Part shown: piece by piece, positions 1 to 12,331 of the stretch
Numbering within the stretch: position 1 is the stretch's first letter
How the letters are laid out: each line of letters opens with the position of its first letter
Origin: Uranotaenia lowii
Lineage: Eukaryota; Arthropoda; Insecta; Diptera; Culicidae
NCBI RefSeq assembly: GCF_029784155.1
Contig: NC_073693.1
Location: 154,725,442-154,789,441, forward strand
Reading direction: 5' to 3'
DNA: 64,000 bases
Made by a program: the position numbers and the translations under genes
The notes under the pieces: generated by a model
What the model was told of the DNA's origin: nothing
The model's input: only the letters and a program-made list of their open reading frames with translations
The model's database searches: none

Positions 1-3000
1 ATAATCGTTTTTTTTTTGTAAATTTCGAAATCTTATTGAAATCTGGAAACAGATTCAAAATCGAATTTTGTTTTTATACATATTTAGATTCATCTCGTAA
101 ACATGGTGAATCTAAATATAAATATGATAGAAATACCAAGATTACTGATTCGTTGAGGCATTCTAGCCGCAAAAGATCGCAAGAATTTAAAAAATTTCAA
201 TTTTAAAACAATATCAGTTGTGTATACAAACTCATCTAAAAATCACAAATATAAATAAAGATAAATTTGAGATTATTTTGAAATTTTTGTTCAATGAAAT
301 TAATCATTTTTTTTTCATATCATATATCTGAATATAGAATTGATTGAATATTTGCTGATACATAAACATTTAACCCTCACTTTAAAAAACCTGTTGGAAA
401 TTTAAAATTTCCTTGGTGTATTTTGAACATTATTTGCATTTATTGCAGTTTTTTCGAAAGCGAAATTGCAATCTTTAATCTTAAATTTGGATCAAGTTAG
501 TAAGAATCACAAATTTGCTGCTAAATTTTAATCTCTTACTTTTTCTTTTGAAAATTTGAATCATTTCCATTGATGGTTAAAATCTTTGAATTTTCACAAG
601 AGTCTAACAGATACAACTTATTTGATAAGAACATAGAACAATTTCTAACTCAAACCCAACCAACCAAATCAACCAAACGCTTGACTAAACTCAAAGAATT
701 TATCATCGATGAACTTTAGTTCCCTCTTTTGTTTATTTTACAAATTTAGCATTCAATTTTAAAGATTTCAGATCCTTTAAATTAAGGATATATTTTCAAA
801 AATTCGAATTTTTAACGAAAAATTCTTAATGTTAAAGAATTTAAAAATTAATACTCAAACAGTACTAGATTTTTTTTAATTCTTGCTTTGTTTGAGCGAA
901 AATATGATAGAAAAAAACAATCAATCATAGGAACACTTTTTTTGACATTCTAATAATTTGAACATAGGTTTATCAGATGTTTTCAAAAAAAAAAATGAAT
1001 TAAATTTTTTTCGAAACACACATGATGAGACTGTCAGAGATGTAGGCATTAAAATCATTTCCCCTATTCCATGAAGGAATTGTTGGTCCTCTTTAGTTTC
1101 TTCAGATGAAAGTTGTGAAACTTATAGGACTATAAATGGAATATGTTTCAAAATTTTTGGTGCAGACGGTAGTTTTGGACGATGTTTTTAACGTATCTCT
1201 TTACTATATTTTATAACGAGAATCAACATGAGGAAAAAAACGATGAAATGAGTTAAAAAGTTTTTCAAATTAAAATTACCCTTCCTCTCATTTTCAACAT
1301 CTTTCACCTTATTATAATCTTCTATCCGTCTATAATCTTTCAATTCTAAAATATTCTTTCTCAAAGAATATAAAATTTCACCGATATAGCGAATAAAATT
1401 ATTTCATAAAATCAATATATTGTTTTTCGTTATTTTATTTGAATAGCTGGTCAAATTTTAATGCGCCTTGATTATTCTATTATATATTCTACGTTGAAAA
1501 TTGACAAAGTTATGGGAATTTGAAACGAGGGTATTTATTTTCAAAAACTCAAACGTTATCTAACTAAAAAAACAACAGTTTTAGAAATATGCAGAAACAC
1601 ATGTTTTTTTTATGGTGCTGAAACAAATATAATTTTAAATTTTGAAGAAAATCCGAAATTGTCAAATAATTTAAAAAAACCCCAAACGAGAAAATAAGGG
1701 CATGATGGCTACACCGGAACGATCCTTTTTTCAGAGCCTTCAAACGAAGAACACCAACTTAAAGATCAATATACGTACGTAAGAAAACCATTGAATTTGT
1801 TAGTGCTTATTTTTTTGTGTGTTCAATTCTAACCATCCATGTACTAAGTCTCAAAGTTTCACTTAATTAAATCCACGTGTTAGCTTAATGATCTCATTTT
1901 GTCCTTATTTTCTCTACATCCACCCTTATTTATAAGGCAAAAAATGTCAGTTTTTTTTTAATGTTTTCAATATGGTTACCATCAACATATTTCTCTGTTT
2001 CTATCAGTCAACTCAATTGACGATTATTCAATATTTTGAACTTGTCTTTCAGTCCCGTTTTAAGCATGTATTCCGCAAGGTTCTCACGAAAAGTGTTGAT
2101 TTCGTTCGTAGAATATGATAGTCCTGGATTCCTGTAGATGCTCTCCTGTAGATGGGTATAACTTTTTTTGTCGAACAGTTCGATCCTTTGAAGTTTCTTC
2201 GAAAAAAAAATTATTGTTTAGAGGCAGCTTATAAAATTTGATAGGTAGTAAATTTTTTTTAGTTTAATTTTGAACTTATCAACTACTTCACAGAATGCAG
2301 TCTTTATTTTTTGTACTTTAGGAATAATTTGCAGAGGTATGTGTTTAAATTTGTTCCAACTTCAATTCTCAAATATTTTCCTTCTACAGAGTCGAAAAAA
2401 AAAGAATTTTCCACCTCAATTCAAACGAAAGGTAAACATTAAATTTGCAACTCTTCTCGGCCACTCGGTGCTGATGCTCGAGCATTAGGATAAAACTTTT
2501 CTGCTACTCCTTCCCCTCTGTAGTCCTACATACAAATAAATTCCCACACTAGCAAACGAGCAGCGCAAGCCTTTTCCGTGCACTTCCCGGAACGCAGAGG
2601 AACTTCTCACCGGGGTATAAATAAAATTGTTGACGACATTTAAATGTACAAAATTTTAAATTGTGTTTAAAACAAGCACTTTGGATTAGTTTTCCGATTC
2701 ATCCCCCCCTACTAGGGTGGCTGGTTTTTTTTCTCCTGATTTTGTTTTCCAGGGAGCGGGAGATCGCCAATTTCCGGTCCTGTATTTCTCGCAGGGCAGC
2801 AGCCGGGGTAAGCCAAAAGCAGATTTGCTGTCACTTTCGGTGAATTTCAATGAGGCGGAAGTAAATTAAATGTGATTTCTTGTAGCACTTCGTAGTTCCG
2901 CAATTGCCTCTCCGCGATTCCCCCGGATTCTGGGATCGTCTTGGAATTTGTGTCGGCATAAAATGTGAAAGGATGGCACTTTTCGGGTCTGGAGCGATGT

Positions 3001-5043
3001 ATCGGCGCGCAAAAGTTGCTCTTGGAAATTTGCCAGGCTGTTTCGAGTAGGTTTCAACCATCATGATGAGTTGTGGCCCAAATCCTACCCCGTCAGCAGC
3101 CGCTTTCCGAAGGCTTTTGCGGGGGATAAGTCGGCAATAATTCAACAGCGAGTTGTGCTGCCGAAGCCAAAAAGTTGCAAATATTGATGAAGGAAATGCT
3201 AATAGAATTAAATGTTTGCCAACACACTTCGAAGCCGCTGGAATTATCCTGGCGATGGATGCTGGTAAATGAGGATTCGAGCTTCTTCGGGAGCCAACTG
3301 AATAGAAAATCACAATTTTCAATTAGTATGTTTCCTCCTGCCTATGAATGGTTCCAATCAAAAAGTATTATCAATTCAAATTCTTTAGCGTTTATTTTTT
3401 ACCATCATCTTTTGTTTCGGTGTAAAAATTCCTAGTAACTTTAAACCTCTTGAAACTGTCAACCTTTGCAAAGTGAAACAAACACGCCGTCGTCGTTGAA
3501 AACTTCCCAAAACTTCAACATTTCTCCATCCCAAAAAGCGCACACAAAAAAGTGCCAACCCAACCCAACATCATCGCCTTTGTTGCTGCTGGGCTGGCTG
3601 CATTCGGAAGCTGAAATGCAATTAAACTTTGTTATTTGTTTTCGGGTGAGAAAGTTTATATTTTTAATGAAACATGACTCGCCACACCCTTTCTGTGTGC
3701 ATATTTTTTTTTTGTTGGGATTGAATTGTGGGGGGTTTAATTCCCTCTCATTTGGGAACGCAAACCAGGAACAGTGTGATCTGTCGAAAGGTTTTTGTGG
3801 AGTGTTTTCAAACCCTGCATCAACAACCTGGACTAGAGAAACTTTTTAGCTGACAATGCTTGACATGGTTACGTTTGGGGATTTGTGAATCTGGTTGAAA
3901 GGATTCGAAACGGTAGAAAAATTACAAAACTTAATCTTTTATATCGATGAGTTCAGCGTCTGTGTTGAACTCCTTCGATAAGACACTCAATTCAGTAAAA
4001 TTAGTAATTAAACCATTCAGAAAATACTCGTTGAAAATTTTAATTGATTACCAGAGGACAAAATACTAAGCTTCTTCCAGCAAATTGATTAAAAAATACC
4101 AATTTATCGAATTGTTTGACTTTGACGACATTACGTTCTTCTTCTAATAGAATATGTGAACAAAATCGAATCCGGTTCGTTCCCAGCTTTACAAACTACT
4201 GACACAGTATCTATCGACAGACTAGACTAAATGGATGTCCAAAAAACTCCCCAGACAAGCGTAACTGGAAAGGACAAGCATTAACTTCTAGTCAGACAAC
4301 GACGACGACGACGACGACAGGGTCCAGTCTGAGCTGCTTCAGGGCAGGTCGAAAATCGAAAGAAGCCGGGGTCGGGTCACAGAAAATCCTCGCTCGTCTA
4401 ACACTGCAAATATTTGCATAGCAGCATAGCAGCAGCTCAGGACGGCATACATTGCATAAATTTTCATTTCGTGTTGTAATACCAAACATTGAGTTTCTAT
4501 TTTAATATATACGAAAATTTGTTCGGTTTCGCCCACACCTCCCGGGGGGATTCTCCGGGGCAGTCTGCGTGGGCGTTTATTGTGTTATCCATTGGAACTA
4601 GCCTGACGTTCGATGATGGTGATGATGATGTCGGTATTCAATATATTTAAGCTGTTCGGAAAACTTTCAGCTCGTTTGTATCAATTCGATTTCTGGAATC
4701 TCAAGACTATCTCTTGAGGATTCTGTCATATGGAAAAAAAATCTTTGGATGTTAGAGATTCTCGTCTAGGCACCTTGCACAAAAAAGATTGAATTCGTTG
4801 GATAACGATTACAAATATTTTTGGATTCTAGTAGAACTCTCACCAGTGAAGTAACTTATTTATCTATTATTATTCATTATAACTATGGGATAATAACTAA
4901 AATGACTAAACTTTGACCGATATAATCAACTTTAATATATTATTAAAATTAGACTAAAGGGTTATATGAGCGAAGATTCAAAATGGCTCAAGATGGTGAG
5001 TCCGTGCATCCATGGTGGGTAAAAAACATGTACATAAAGAATG
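1..5043. other. AT-rich intronic sequence with no recognised gene
   Basis: I see no conserved coding exon, RNA gene or clear mobile element here. The open frames are short, overlap on both strands and lack recognisable motifs. The 2831-3322 minus frame (163 codons) lies in a locally GC-richer patch and looks like chance. Because bru3 runs on the minus strand, this segment would lie downstream of the 10735-10833 exon, inside the next intron if the RRM3 exons lie beyond the window. That placement is an inference. Confidence 0.5.
4299..4319. repeat. (ACG)n microsatellite
   Basis: About seven uninterrupted ACG/CGA triplets in intronic sequence. On the minus strand they give a valine run at the start of a short chance frame. 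Confidence 0.9.
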
Positions 5044-5280
5044 TCCCAAAATTGCATAACTTCTGGGAATCTGGGGGCTCACAATCCAAATGGTAGATTA
5101 GGATGTGGAAAACAAACTTTTGTATGGGACCGACTAAAAAAATCATGTTTAGAGGTTCCGCAAACGTGATCTTTGAAAAAAAAATCCACTTTCAAAATAT
5201 ACTCAAGCAACCAAAATTCACATATTCACTTGAATGAAGGCATTGAAAGTTACATATTGGCTGACAAAGAGAATTAACTG

Positions 5281-5434
5281 CCCAATTCCCTTTAGTGAAC
5301 TTTATGTACTCATTAATGAACTTGAAAGTTGCAAAAGTGATTAATATGTACGTTGTATGTGACTTGTTTCGCCCAATTCCCATGAATGAACTATATGTAC
5401 TCATTAACGAACTTGAAAGTTGCAAAAGTGATCT
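5281..5434. repeat. 91-bp tandem duplication
   Basis: A block beginning CCCAATTCCC and ending GAAAGTTGCAAAAGTGAT occurs at 5281 and again at 5372, with few differences. It lies in the left half of the 5201-6095 element. A second short tandem pair, built on GGGATTTGGTAAGTCACA, follows at about 5480-5555. Confidence 0.8.
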
Positions 5435-5621
5435 ATACGTACGTTATACGGGACTTAAGTCACATACACGGCACATAAGTGCTCAAAACGGGATTTGGTA
5501 AGTCACATAAAGGGAACAAATGTGCTCAAAATGGGATTTGGTAAGTCACAAAAAGTGCATTGATGTGCATTCAAAATCAAATCACCGCTTCGAGTTTTAG
5601 TTCCAGTTAGAACAAAATCTA

Positions 5622-5690
5622 GGCGTGGTCTAGTGGTAGCGTGTTCGATTCTCATCATGAATGTCGGGGTTCGATCCCCAAGCCGGGCAA
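5622..5690 (+). repeat. tRNA-like segment, SINE head candidate
   Basis: An A-box-like GTGGTCTAGTGG is followed about 35 nt later by a good B box, GGTTCGATCCC, and then a T run after CCGGGCAAG. The 5' and 3' ends do not form a proper acceptor stem, so this is more likely the promoter part of a SINE than a working tRNA gene. It sits inside the 5201-6095 element. Confidence 0.5.
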
Positions 5691-6850
5691 GTTTTTTTCA
5701 ATAAGTAATTTAGTAATTGAGTGGCCATTTTGATGCGATATATGTAGGAAATGTAGGTAAGAAGAAATTGAGCGATTCGTTGAGTTTGGAATCCGGCGCG
5801 TGGCATCATGTCGGCACCGGTACAGAACATAGTAAATAATCAAGAGTAGGTGCTATGAACCGAAGCCAAGGGTTCAGTTGAGATAGAGAAAGATTTTTTG
5901 CTTATTTTCCGATTTTTTGGGAGCTTTATTAAGAGGCCGCTGGAAGTTGAATAGAAGATCATTAAGACTTGTTTTGGAACTTAAAAGTATTAATAAGAAC
6001 TTAAATTTTGAGCTGCATAGAACGTACTTTATATCAATGATGAGGCTGAGTAAGCGTTTTTGTACCTGTTTTATGGGACTTTTGGTTGCTTGGGTTTGAT
6101 TTTAAATAAACTCGGGGCCAAAAATTTTCACAAAGTTTATATATTTAAATTTTTTAAAATTTTGTTTGGGTTTAAAACTAAACGTAAAAAATGAAAAATG
6201 AACCAAATTTGTATCAAAATTGAAAATTAGCCAGCTGTTATCAAGAAAAAAAAAATTTTTTTGGTTTAAAAATTTTGTAGTCAATTGACCAAAATGTATA
6301 CCTAGCGTATAATATTTTTAATACAAATGCCATCAAAAGATGCGGATTTTTGTGCACTTAAATTTTACTGAACAGAGCATATTGTTTGTATCATCGTGTG
6401 AAGAGCTATTCACGGTTTAATCCTTAATGAAAATCACAATCACAATTACAAAAATCCGCATCTTTTGATGTCATTTGTGTTAAAAATATTTTACGCTAGG
6501 TACACATTTTGGTCAGTTGACTACTAAATTTTTGCACAAAAAATTTTTTTTTATTGATAATTGTCAATTTTGATACGAATTTGGTTCATTTTTCATTATT
6601 TACGTGTAGTATTTAACCCAAACGAAATTTAAAGAATATAAATTTTATAAATTTTGTGAAAATATTTGGACCCAGAATTTATTTAAATTCAAATATTTTG
6701 AAAGTGGACTTTTTTCAAAGATCGCGTTAGCGGAACCTCTTAACATGTTTTTTTTTATAATCGGCACCATACAAAAGTTTGTTTTCCACATCCTAATCTA
6801 CCATTTGGAGGGTGAACCCCCCGATTCCCAGAAGTTATGCAATTTTGGGA

Positions 6851-7383
6851 TACTCTAGTACATTAGACTGAGTCTATATGGAGTCATTTTTGAAGTTCTC
6901 AAACCCTGGGGTCTAAAAAGCTTCGTATTGGTTTAAAACTCATCCATGATTTTTTGCAGAATTTTGAAGTAACGTTTACATGAGTAAATTTGAACTTTTT
7001 TGTTTGTATGGGAAAATTGTACGCCATGTACGGAATGCCATGTACGTTTTATATTTTTTACTGTCTCAAGAATTTAATATGTCTCGAAAAATCAATAATC
7101 TAGAAAAAAAATTCTGGTATGAGTCGTTCAAATTACCAATTATGAAAATGTCGAGTGACTCCACTTGGCTATACGCTCGGTGAAAATAAATTAAAAGTAA
7201 TGCATATTTTAAGTCAAATTTTTATCATAAGCAGAAAAGACTATTACATTCGTTTGGTTCTTAAAAGGACTTAGTTATCATTTTAGGCATTATTATGCTC
7301 ATTTGGTTTGAAACTTAGGTTGGTATTTTCACACACGTTTTGAGCTCCAGCCCGAACTCTGTCCTCTTTGATATTGCTCATTT
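6851..7383. other. Intronic stretch, nothing recognised
   Basis: AT-rich sequence between two foldback elements. No coding, RNA or repeat signal stands out. Confidence 0.5.
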
Positions 7384-8345
7384 TCCATCTGATTTTTAGC
7401 CATCTGAATGCACTGCTGGTTGAAGCGAGAACAAGACGATGATTTTCTCACATCATACCCGCACGGGAGCAAAATCAATTCAAAGTTTACAAACAGGGTG
7501 GGCTTTCAATTATAATTATATCCAATTTAAACCGACTTCAGACGACATTTTATACGATCTTTTCACTATGCGATTGTAATTGCGATTCACAACATCATTG
7601 CAAACGACTTAAGTTATTATCTCTGGGCAATTTTTTTTAAACCTAGTCTAAACCTGGATTTAAATATTCCATTTTTGAAATAAAGAAATGTCCGAAAAAA
7701 ATTTGAGCGAATTCCAGACAATAATCTTAAAAATTTAAAGGAAAAGTTAGGAAAAATGATTTAAAATTAAAATTTTTGTCGACGCACATCAGAACTGTTT
7801 CATTCGTGTTCAATGAATATTTTGATGAAACAAACTTTTACAAAGCAGTTCTTGACAGGAAATTTGAAACTTGAGCTAAGATGTTTGTTTAATTTTTCGA
7901 ATAATGTGGATAAAATCGGGCAAAGTCCAGTTAGTTTTTTACAAAATCCGAGCATCCGGGCCGGGCCGAACTTGTCTCGAAAATTTCATTGGAAAACCGG
8001 GCAAGCCAGGATAAATCCGGGCAATTTGGAACAACTATTTTAGATAATTGTTCCAAGTAAGTAGTGCTAAGCTACGGTGTGTCATCAGAAAACATGAAAT
8101 CGTATTAGAAATAATAACTTAAGTCGTTTACAATAATGTTGCAAATCGCAATTTCAAGCGCATAGTGAAAAGATCGTATAAATGTTGTCTGAAGTCGGTT
8201 TAAATTGGATATATGTAATTGAAAGTCCGCCATGTTTGTAAATTTTGAATTGATTTTGCTCCCGCGCGGGTATCGAGAGAGAAAATCATTGTCTTGTTCT
8301 CTCTTCAACCAGCAGTGCTTCCAGATGGCCAAAAATCTGATGGGA
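7384..8345. mobile_element. Foldback miniature element with about 240-bp inverted arms
   Basis: The left arm (7384-7621) and right arm (8107-8345) are inverted copies. Both carry the landmarks GCACTGCTGGTTGAAG, CCCGC followed by GGGAGCAAAATCAATTC-like sequence, and a GACTTAAGTTATTAT inner end. The internal 485 bp has no transposase and contains a copy of the CCGGGCA repeat at about 7835-8040. A related single arm lies at 18305-18550. This is a non-autonomous DNA element whose superfamily I cannot name. Confidence 0.75.
7835..8040. repeat. CCGGGCA-family interspersed repeat, copy 1
   Basis: Shares AATAATGTGGATAAAATCGGGCA and CATCCGGGCCGGGCC-type segments with copies near 16080, 17380, 47047 and 62495 (quoted here in pieces because of divergence). 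The copies are too divergent for clean ends. This one sits in the centre of the 7384-8345 foldback, so it may be a nested insertion. Confidence 0.55.
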
Positions 8346-10734
8346 ATTGAATAATATTTATCAATGAGAGAACTGAAAAATATTGTCTCTGTCAACGATT
8401 TGAAGGCTATAAGAGCAAAATCTTGCGTTCTTTTGCAATCTTCCGATAGGATTTCGATTGAAAAAAGACCAAATTTTGAGCGTTTGAAATTTGATTTTCA
8501 TCTTTTACGAAAAAATCTAACCTCAAATACATCTAAAAAAATGTGAAATCTTGTGGATAGAAGTCGCAAACATGATTCAAACACAAGGTCTTGGGGAGAA
8601 TTGTTAAACGCCGGTGCAAATTGCCCGATAATAAAAAAAAATCTCCACCTGTTTGTCAAACACTTGTCTAACTGGCGAGTTGTTTGATTGATTTCTCCAA
8701 CAAAATTAGTAAGTCTCGCCTGAAGGTTGAGTAGGACATTAAAGTGGTGGATTTTATATAATTTTCATGCAGGCCCTCGGAGAGTGAGAAATAACGGATA
8801 TTTACAATAAATGTTAGTAATTCCCCTTTTATTTTTTTATTTAAAAAAAACATAATTTATCAAAATTTGGGGGCAGTCAGATCTGAATTGGATAGAAATA
8901 TCATGAAACCATATGAAAACTGTGTAGTATTGCCCCATTTTACGGTACTAGTCAAGAAGAGGCATCTTAGACAATGTTTTCTCATAGTTTTTCCTATGAA
9001 TTCGACAAATTTAGATTCGCCTTTCAAGCAATAGAAACCTTTATCAATATTTTTGTAGAAAATCATTAATTTCCCGAAATGCACTTTTTTATCAACTTCT
9101 GCGACATATTTCAAACTAAAACTTAAACTTTTCATATTGTATTCCTACAATGATGAAAACATTTCCCGTTGCCACTAACAGTTGAAAACAAATTTGAACC
9201 AAAAGCCGGCCCCAAACAGAGAACTCGCCCGACCGCACCCAGACCGTAATTTGATTACAGCGGAAAAGTTGCTCCTCCGTTCTGGTGAAATTATAAAACT
9301 CCATAAAGAAAACACTGCTGTCGGACAAGAAATGAAACATTTTTCATCACCTATTTCAGTGGCAACGTCCTAACGGGAGGTGGAAAAATATAGGAAGTAA
9401 GCGGGGTAGTTGGAAAGTTTTCGACCTTTTGCTCGAAAAACATCTTCAAACAAGAGATAAATTATGGCTTTAATTTCAGTAGTCTCACATTTGAAGTTTT
9501 CTCTATTTTTTCCCCATGTTTTAACACGAAGGGGGATGAAAGTCATAACAATCAAAAGTTAAGTAACTTTTGTCTCAGCTATCTTCCGTTCGATTTGAAA
9601 AGCTGATGGTGGGGTTGTTTCAAGAAATGGTGACATTAGTGTTCGAGAAAAATGGGTTAAAGATAAGGATAATATTGGCAAACATCGATAGTAATTACGG
9701 TGCTCTTTTCACGTTCTTTATTTTGTCAGTCAAATGAACGGGACGTGAAAGTCGATTTCCGATAGAGTTTGCTTTCGGGTTGAATGTGTTCTTTATCTTT
9801 AAGGGGGCTCTCTGTCTGGTCTCGTCCATTTGTACCGGACGGTTTTCTACTATTATTTTACTTTTGTGTTTTTTTTTCGTTGAATCCTCCCCACTTTAGG
9901 TCAGACGGTCTTATTTTGGAAGGATCGAACCAGTGAAAAAACCCTCTGTCAAGATACTGTAATTAAGAACGGAAAATAATTAGAAACGACGAGTTTATTG
10001 TCTTCCAATTCGTTCTTCGCTCGTCTTCATTCTATCCTTTAGAGAATCCGTTTCATGTCTTTATTTTTAAGTCCTGCTGTGGAACTCAAATGGGTCAATG
10101 GTCTGAATTGTAATTTTCATCAATTTGTCTAAGTTAGTAAATTTTATTTCATTAAAGTGTTCTCAAAAGAAGGCCAATTTTTGTGTATATTCGTATGTTT
10201 TTGCAAATGAAGGAAGTCATCTATCGACACCGTTACCCTAGACGTTGTTGAAAATAGTTGAAGGGAAATATGGAAAATGTCCCGCAAGAGTATAATAATA
10301 AACAACGACACATAAACAATGAACGACTGGACGACGACACGCAATCGAAAAAAAGAAAAAAATCTAGGAAAAATGAATGACCGACGGATAATAAAAACAT
10401 AGAGCATAAAACTGGTAAAGCAATAAAATACACGCTACAACGAACGGAAAAGAAACGAATGAGCGAAAACCGAGTAAAATAGTTTTCTTTTTTGGAAATT
10501 AATAACCTGGAAAGAAAGCGAGCTAGGAAACAACGAATTAGAGTAACAGACAAAAACACAGACAAGCAGATGTCTCATGGTGAAAAAGACAGACAGACAG
10601 ACAGACAGAGAGCGAGAGAAGGTGGAGTTCAAAGGTAGCCTAAACCTTTCTCTTCGACAAGCTAAAATTTGGAAAATAAAAACTAGAGGCCTAACTAATG
10701 ACTTTAATGACTAATGGGCGGATCTTTCACTTAC
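8346..10734. other. Intronic sequence immediately 3' of the bru3 linker exon
   Basis: On the bru3 strand this is the start of the intron after the 10735-10833 exon. No RRM3 exon or other conserved frame was recognised. The minus frames near 10144-10632 are serine/phenylalanine-rich chance frames in a pyrimidine-biased stretch. A short AGAC microsatellite lies at 10588-10609. Confidence 0.5.
10588..10609. repeat. (GACA)n microsatellite
   Basis: Five to six GACA units, about 125 bp downstream of the bru3 exon end on the minus strand. Confidence 0.85.
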
Positions 10735-10833
10735 CAACTCCAGGATACGGTTGAATGCCAGGATACGCTGCGTGCGGCAGGGCTGCGTCTCCGTTTGGAA
10801 GTCCTTGGGCCGGTATCGACAGGTGCAGGGCAT
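10735..10833 (-). CDS. bru3: CELF/Bruno-family RNA-binding protein bru3, linker exon (33 codons)
   Basis: Read on the minus strand, an acceptor (TTTACGTAG) precedes ATGCCCTGCACC and a donor (GTAAGTGAA) follows GGAGTTG. Spliced to the 13366-14038 exon, the split codon C|AT gives His. The peptide then runs [18 protein letters not shown] followed by a Pro/Tyr/Gly-rich tail ending PYPGV. This matches the Bruno-3 linker between RRM2 and RRM3 as I know it. The exon is 99 nt and enters and leaves in phase 1, so skipping it would keep the frame. The next exon, expected to continue toward RRM3, was not found in the 10.7 kb downstream. The product is expected to bind GU/U-rich RNA and regulate splicing or translation. 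The linker is the divergent domain of the family and carries no RNA-binding fold. Confidence 0.88.
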
Positions 10834-11098
10834 CTACGTAAATGGCTGAATCAATACATTACTGTGATTTTATCGGAGGGTAATGATACGTAAGGAGCTA
10901 TCTTGGTTGATTCAGCTTCCGGTTTACTAGTTAATTCGCGGAAGTTGAGACCGATAGCTCGACTAATTTCTACCAAATTGTACGAAATGCGAAGCTCACT
11001 TTCAAGAACGGTGTAGACTTGTTGGTTTTTTACGAATTTGAAACTTATCCCAGCCATTACTAAACACCATCGGTTTTCTATTTGTTGTAAAAAATTTC

Positions 11099-12331
11099 AA
11101 AAATGTCAAAAATGGCAAAAATGTCAAAATTAAACAAAATTGTCGAAATTGTCAAAATTGTCAAAATTGTCAAAATTGTCAAAATTGTCAAAATTGTCAA
11201 AATTGTTAAAATTGTCAAAATTGTCAAAATTGTCAAAATTGTCAAAATTGTCAAAATTGTCAAAATTGTCAAAATTGTCAAAATTGTCAAAATTGTCAAA
11301 ATTGTCAAAATTGTCAAAATTGTTAAAATTGTCAAAATTGTCAAAATTGTCAAAATTGTCAAAATTGTCAAAATCGTCAAAATTGTCAAAATTGTCAAAA
11401 TTGTCAAAATTGTCAAAATTGTTAAAATTGTCAAAATTGTCAAAATTGTCAAAATTGTCAAAATTGTCAAAATTGTCAAAATTGTCAAAATTGTCAAAAT
11501 TGTCAAAATTGTCAAAATTGTCAAAATTGTCAAAATTGTCAAAATTGTCAAAATTGTCAAAATTGTCAAAATTGTCAAAATTGTCAAAATTGTCAAAATT
11601 GTCAAAATTGTCAAAATTGTCAAAATTGTCAAAATTGTCAAAATTGTCAAAATTGTCAAAATTGTCAAAATTGTCAAAATTGTCAAAATCGTCAAAATTG
11701 ACAAAATTGTCAAAATTGTCGAAATTGTCAAAATTGTCAAAATTGTCAAAATTGTCAAAATTGTCAAAATTATCAAAATTGTCAAAATTGTCAAAATTGT
11801 CAAAATTGTCAAAATTGTCAAAATTGTCAAAATTGTCAAAATTGTCAAAATTGTCAAAATTGTCAAAATTGTCAAAATTGTCAAAATTGTCAAAATTGTC
11901 AAAATTGTCAAAATTGTCAAAATTGTCAAAATTGTCAAAATTGTCAAAATTGTCAAAATTGTCAAAATTGTCAAAATTGTCAAAATTGTCAAAATTGTCA
12001 AAATTGTCAAAATTGTCAAAATTGTCAAAATTGTCAAAATTGTCAAAATTGTCAAAATTGTCAAAATTGTCAAAATTGTCAAAATTGTCAAAATTGTCAA
12101 AATTAAAATTGTCAAAATTGTCAAAATTGTCAAAGTTGTCAAATTGTCAATATTGACAAATTTGTCAACATTGTCAAAATTGTCAAAATTGACAAAATTG
12201 TCAAAATTGACAAATTGTCGAAATTGACAAATTGTCGAAATTGTTAAAAATTGTCAACATTGTCAAAATTGTCAAAATTGACAAAATTGTCGAAACTGTC
12301 AAAATTGTCAAAATTGTCAAAATTGCCAAAA
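11099..12331. repeat. AAAATTGTC nonamer satellite array
   Basis: About 130 head-to-tail 9-bp units. From about 11137 to 12100 the period is unbroken and only scattered substitutions occur, such as GTTAAAATT near 11205, 11322 and 11421 and AATCGTC near 11373 and 11689. The last 200 bp are degenerate, with inverted units (TTGACAAATTGTC). A 9-bp unit without stops stays open indefinitely, which produces spurious frames such as Lys-Ile-Val, Lys-Leu-Ser and, on the other strand, Thr-Ile-Leu repeats. None has a plausible gene context. Confidence 0.97.

Larger units (their letters stand above)
5201..6095. mobile_element. 895-bp non-autonomous element with 16-bp inverted ends, no target duplication
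   Basis: The ends are ACTCAAGCAACCAAAA (5201-5216) and its inverse (6080-6095), with one mismatch. The intact partner arm of the host foldback reads straight through the equivalent position, so the junction can be reconstructed: the element sits between two T residues and nothing is duplicated. Inside are two 91-bp tandem units, a shorter roughly 42-bp repeat and a tRNA-like segment. Short inverted ends, internal tandem repeats and T|T insertion without duplication resemble Helentron-associated (DINE-1-like) elements. That family assignment is an inference; no Rep/helicase is present. Confidence 0.6.
5044..6850. mobile_element. Foldback element with long inverted arms, split by a later insertion
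   Basis: The right arm (about 6447-6850) is the reverse complement of a left arm in two pieces, 5044-5200 and 6096-6352. Both ends start TCCCAAAATTGCATAACTTC when read inward. The arms total roughly 400 bp and diverge moderately. The central loop is about 95 bp. There is no transposase frame, so the element is non-autonomous. The split of only the left arm shows that 5201-6095 inserted later. I could not identify a target duplication or a superfamily. Confidence 0.75.

Noticed and set aside
2831..3322. 163-codon minus frame
   Set aside because: Overlaps a frame on the same strand and one on the other; no motif; composition like translated intron.
5622..5690. Functional tRNA gene
   Set aside because: Boxes are present but the acceptor stem does not pair; it lies inside a mobile element.
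11078..12227. Long frames of 338-374 codons across the 11-kb array on both strands
   Set aside because: They are by-products of a stop-free 9-bp unit; no start context, splice structure or known protein of this kind.
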